A DNA stretch of 64,000 nt, taken from the NCBI RefSeq assembly GCF_000186865.1, contig NW_008705599.1:7841-71840 (forward strand), given 5' to 3'. A model generated the notes under the pieces. The model was not told where the DNA came from. It made no database searches and saw nothing but the letters and a program-made list of their open reading frames with translations. Shown piece by piece: positions 62,768-64,000 of this stretch (positions are counted from its first letter, which is position 1; every line of letters starts with the position of its first letter). The translations under genes and the position numbers were made by a program. Origin of the DNA: Aureococcus anophagefferens (taxonomy: Eukaryota > Sar > Pelagophyceae > Pelagomonadales > Pelagomonadaceae).

Positions 62768-64000
62768 CTAGACGACCTCGCGCGTCGTCTTCTTGGGCTG
62801 CTTGTAGACGTCGTTGAGCTCGACGTCCGGGGAGCTCTCCCTTTCGGGCTCCTCGCCCGAGCCCGCGCACGCGTACCAGCAGCCGCAGATGCCGATGAGC
62901 GCGACGGCCGCGGCGAAGAGGACGAGCGCGAGCTGGCCCGGCAGGCCCAGGATCCGCCGCTTCGTCTTCTTCTTCTCGCGCTCGGCCGTCGGGCTCGGCG
63001 TCGGCGGCGCGTAGGGCGCCGCGTCGACGTCGAGGACCTCCTCGAGGCTCGCCGCGGCGGCCTGGGCGCCGGCGTCGCCCGTCGCCGCGGCCTCGGCGTC
63101 CAGCGCCTCCGCGAAGTCCGCGTCGGCGGCGCCCTCGAGGTCCGCGGCGACGGCGGCGCTGAAGGCCTCCGCGGACGCCGTCGACCGCGCGGTCACGTCG
63201 AACGTCGCGACGACGGCGCCGTCGAGGCGCCGCCTGTCCGCGAGTTCCGCGGCGACGTTCGCGACGTTGTCCGCCGCGAGGCCCAGGACGTCCGCGACGG
63301 CCGCCTCGAACGCGGCCTCGAAGGCCGGGTTTCGGAACGCGGCGACGTCGAGGCCCGCGAGGCGCATGCGCACGCCGCAGGACACCCAGGGCGCCGGCGC
63401 GGGCGTCGGCGCGGGCGTCGGGGCGGGCGTCGGCGCGACGACGGGACCCGCCGTCGGCGCGGCCGCGGGCGCGGCCGTCGGGGCGACGGGCGCCGCGGTC
63501 GGAACGACGGGCGCCGCCGTCGGGCCGCCCGGCGCGACCGTCGGGCTCGGCGTGGCCGCGACGGGCGCGGGCGTGGGCTGGCCGGGCGCGACGGTGGGAG
63601 CGGGCGTCGGCGCCGCGGACGGGCGCAGCGTCGGCGGCGACGACGGCCGCGGCGTCGGCGCGACGGGCGCGACCGTCGGCGGCGACGACGGCCGCGGCGT
63701 CGGCGGCGACGACGGCCGCGGCGTCGGCGCGACGGGGCTCGGCGTCGGGGGCGCGCCGTCGTCGTCGGAGTAGTCGGTGATGCCGTCGAGGCAGACAGCC
63801 GGGAACGGGTCCGTGACTCCCGGGGTCGCGGAAGCGACGTAGGCGTCCGTGACGCCGGACGTGCCGGAGCAGGAGCCCGCGCTCATCTCGTCGTAGGTGC
63901 AGCCCCGGTAGCAGTTGATCGTGAAGGGAAAGTACAAGGTCGCGTCGTCGGGCTTCGGGTCGCTCGGCAGGCTGTCGAGGTCTGACGTCGCGCCCGTGAA
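62768..64000 (-). CDS. PT-repeat type I membrane protein, partial (5' end outside window)
   Basis: The frame is open to the window edge, so the start is missing. The visible 410 residues comprise a Cys-containing segment (FTINCYRGCTYDEMSAGSC), a long Pro-Thr-Ala-Pro-Ser-rich linker of repeated PTPAPT-type units, a conserved-looking domain (GVRMRLAGLDVAAFRNPAFEA ... VADVLGLAADNVANV), a transmembrane helix (LALVLFAAAVALIGICGCWY) and a short cytoplasmic tail ending KKTTREVV. The domain resembles the small extracellular repeats common in stramenopile surface proteins. Function unknown. Confidence 0.72.
   Translation of the reverse strand, partial: FTGATSDLDSLPSDPKPDDATLYFPFTINCYRGCTYDEMSAGSCSGTSGVTDAYVASATPGVTDPFPAVCLDGITDYSDDDGAPPTPSPVAPTPRPSSPPTPRPSSPPTVAPVAPTPRPSSPPTLRPSAAPTPAPTVAPGQPTPAPVAATPSPTVAPGGPTAAPVVPTAAPVAPTAAPAAAPTAGPVVAPTPAPTPAPTPAPAPWVSCGVRMRLAGLDVAAFRNPAFEAAFEAAVADVLGLAADNVANVAAELADRRRLDGAVVATFDVTARSTASAEAFSAAVAADLEGAADADFAEALDAEAAATGDAGAQAAAASLEEVLDVDAAPYAPPTPSPTAEREKKKTKRRILGLPGQLALVLFAAAVALIGICGCWYACAGSGEEPERESSPDVELNDVYKQPKKTTREVV

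Noticed and set aside
63350..63750. Regular GC-rich repeats as a possible array
   Set aside because: They encode a Pro-Thr-Ala linker in a continuous frame.

Overview
This window is eukaryotic nuclear DNA. It is very GC-rich and densely packed with about 42 protein genes, and it contains spliceosomal introns, a cytosolic ribosomal protein, pICln, KIN17, a cullin-neddylation factor and a selenoprotein with an apparent 3' SECIS hairpin. Short transposon-like introns with inverted ends and target duplications (introner elements), many short GC-rich introns, and Pro/Cys-rich secreted proteins with repeated ShK-like modules fit a small stramenopile alga. A pelagophyte such as Aureococcus is the best match. 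That attribution is inference from genome style, not from a database hit.

Layout. Genes mostly alternate strand, giving divergent pairs with short shared promoters (70-480 bp) and convergent pairs with almost no 3' spacer. Six convergent pairs have stop codons within 9 bp of each other, and two of these share the tetranucleotide CTAG. 0-9 kb: an OmpA-ended Ala-rich protein, a small D5-like protein, a DCN1-like neddylation factor and a disordered protein. 9-20.7 kb: an Sfi1-like protein (interrupted by a 140-N gap), a GT47 exostosin, a sulfotransferase, an unknown protein, a Sel1-repeat protein, a Sec14-like protein, an INSIG-like membrane protein and a GT2 glycosyltransferase carrying two introners of different families. 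20.7-30.3 kb: KIN17, a GT-A glycosyltransferase with an introner, an LVIVD/ShK secreted protein, small unknowns, a C2 protein, a membrane protein and a lipoxygenase-like protein. 30.6-41.8 kb: a Tudor-like protein, a TPR protein, WS/DGAT, a 2OG-Fe(II) oxygenase, an MFS transporter, thymidylate kinase, an OTU protease and a membrane RelA/SpoT-like protein. 42.4-47.3 kb: BPI-like, DsbA-like and Cys-rich lipase proteins, all secretory. 47.4-64 kb: a Pro-rich membrane protein, pICln, a RING E3, a PLA2-XII-like protein, a TYW3-TYW2 fusion, two coiled-coil proteins, selenoprotein S, ArfGAP-C2, RPS6, a CaaX-ended LRR protein and a partial PT-rich type I membrane protein.

Functional themes: glycan and sulfate modification (GT47, sulfotransferase, GT2, GT-A), lipid metabolism or trafficking (Sec14, INSIG-like, lipoxygenase-like, WS/DGAT, BPI, lipase, PLA2-like, ArfGAP-C2), ubiquitin/NEDD8 (DCN1, OTU, RING) and RNA or DNA housekeeping (KIN17, TYW3-TYW2, pICln, RPS6, dTMP kinase). 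There is no operon logic: co-location is ordinary eukaryotic gene order, and shared regulation is plausible only for head-to-head pairs.

Most informative observations: (1) the selenoprotein S gene whose ORF appears to stop at UGA, followed by Gly and a UAG stop, with a SECIS-like hairpin in its 3' UTR; (2) four introner introns of two families with TIRs and target duplications that supply the 5' splice site, which is GC in one family; (3) CTAG-overlapped tail-to-tail genes; (4) unusual architectures and altered active sites (TYW3-TYW2 fusion, membrane RelA/SpoT-like protein, OmpA-like domain, His-less PLA2, and a lipoxygenase ending in Val). No rRNA, tRNA or CRISPR was found. Splice sites were placed by reading-frame logic and family consensus and have no transcript support.
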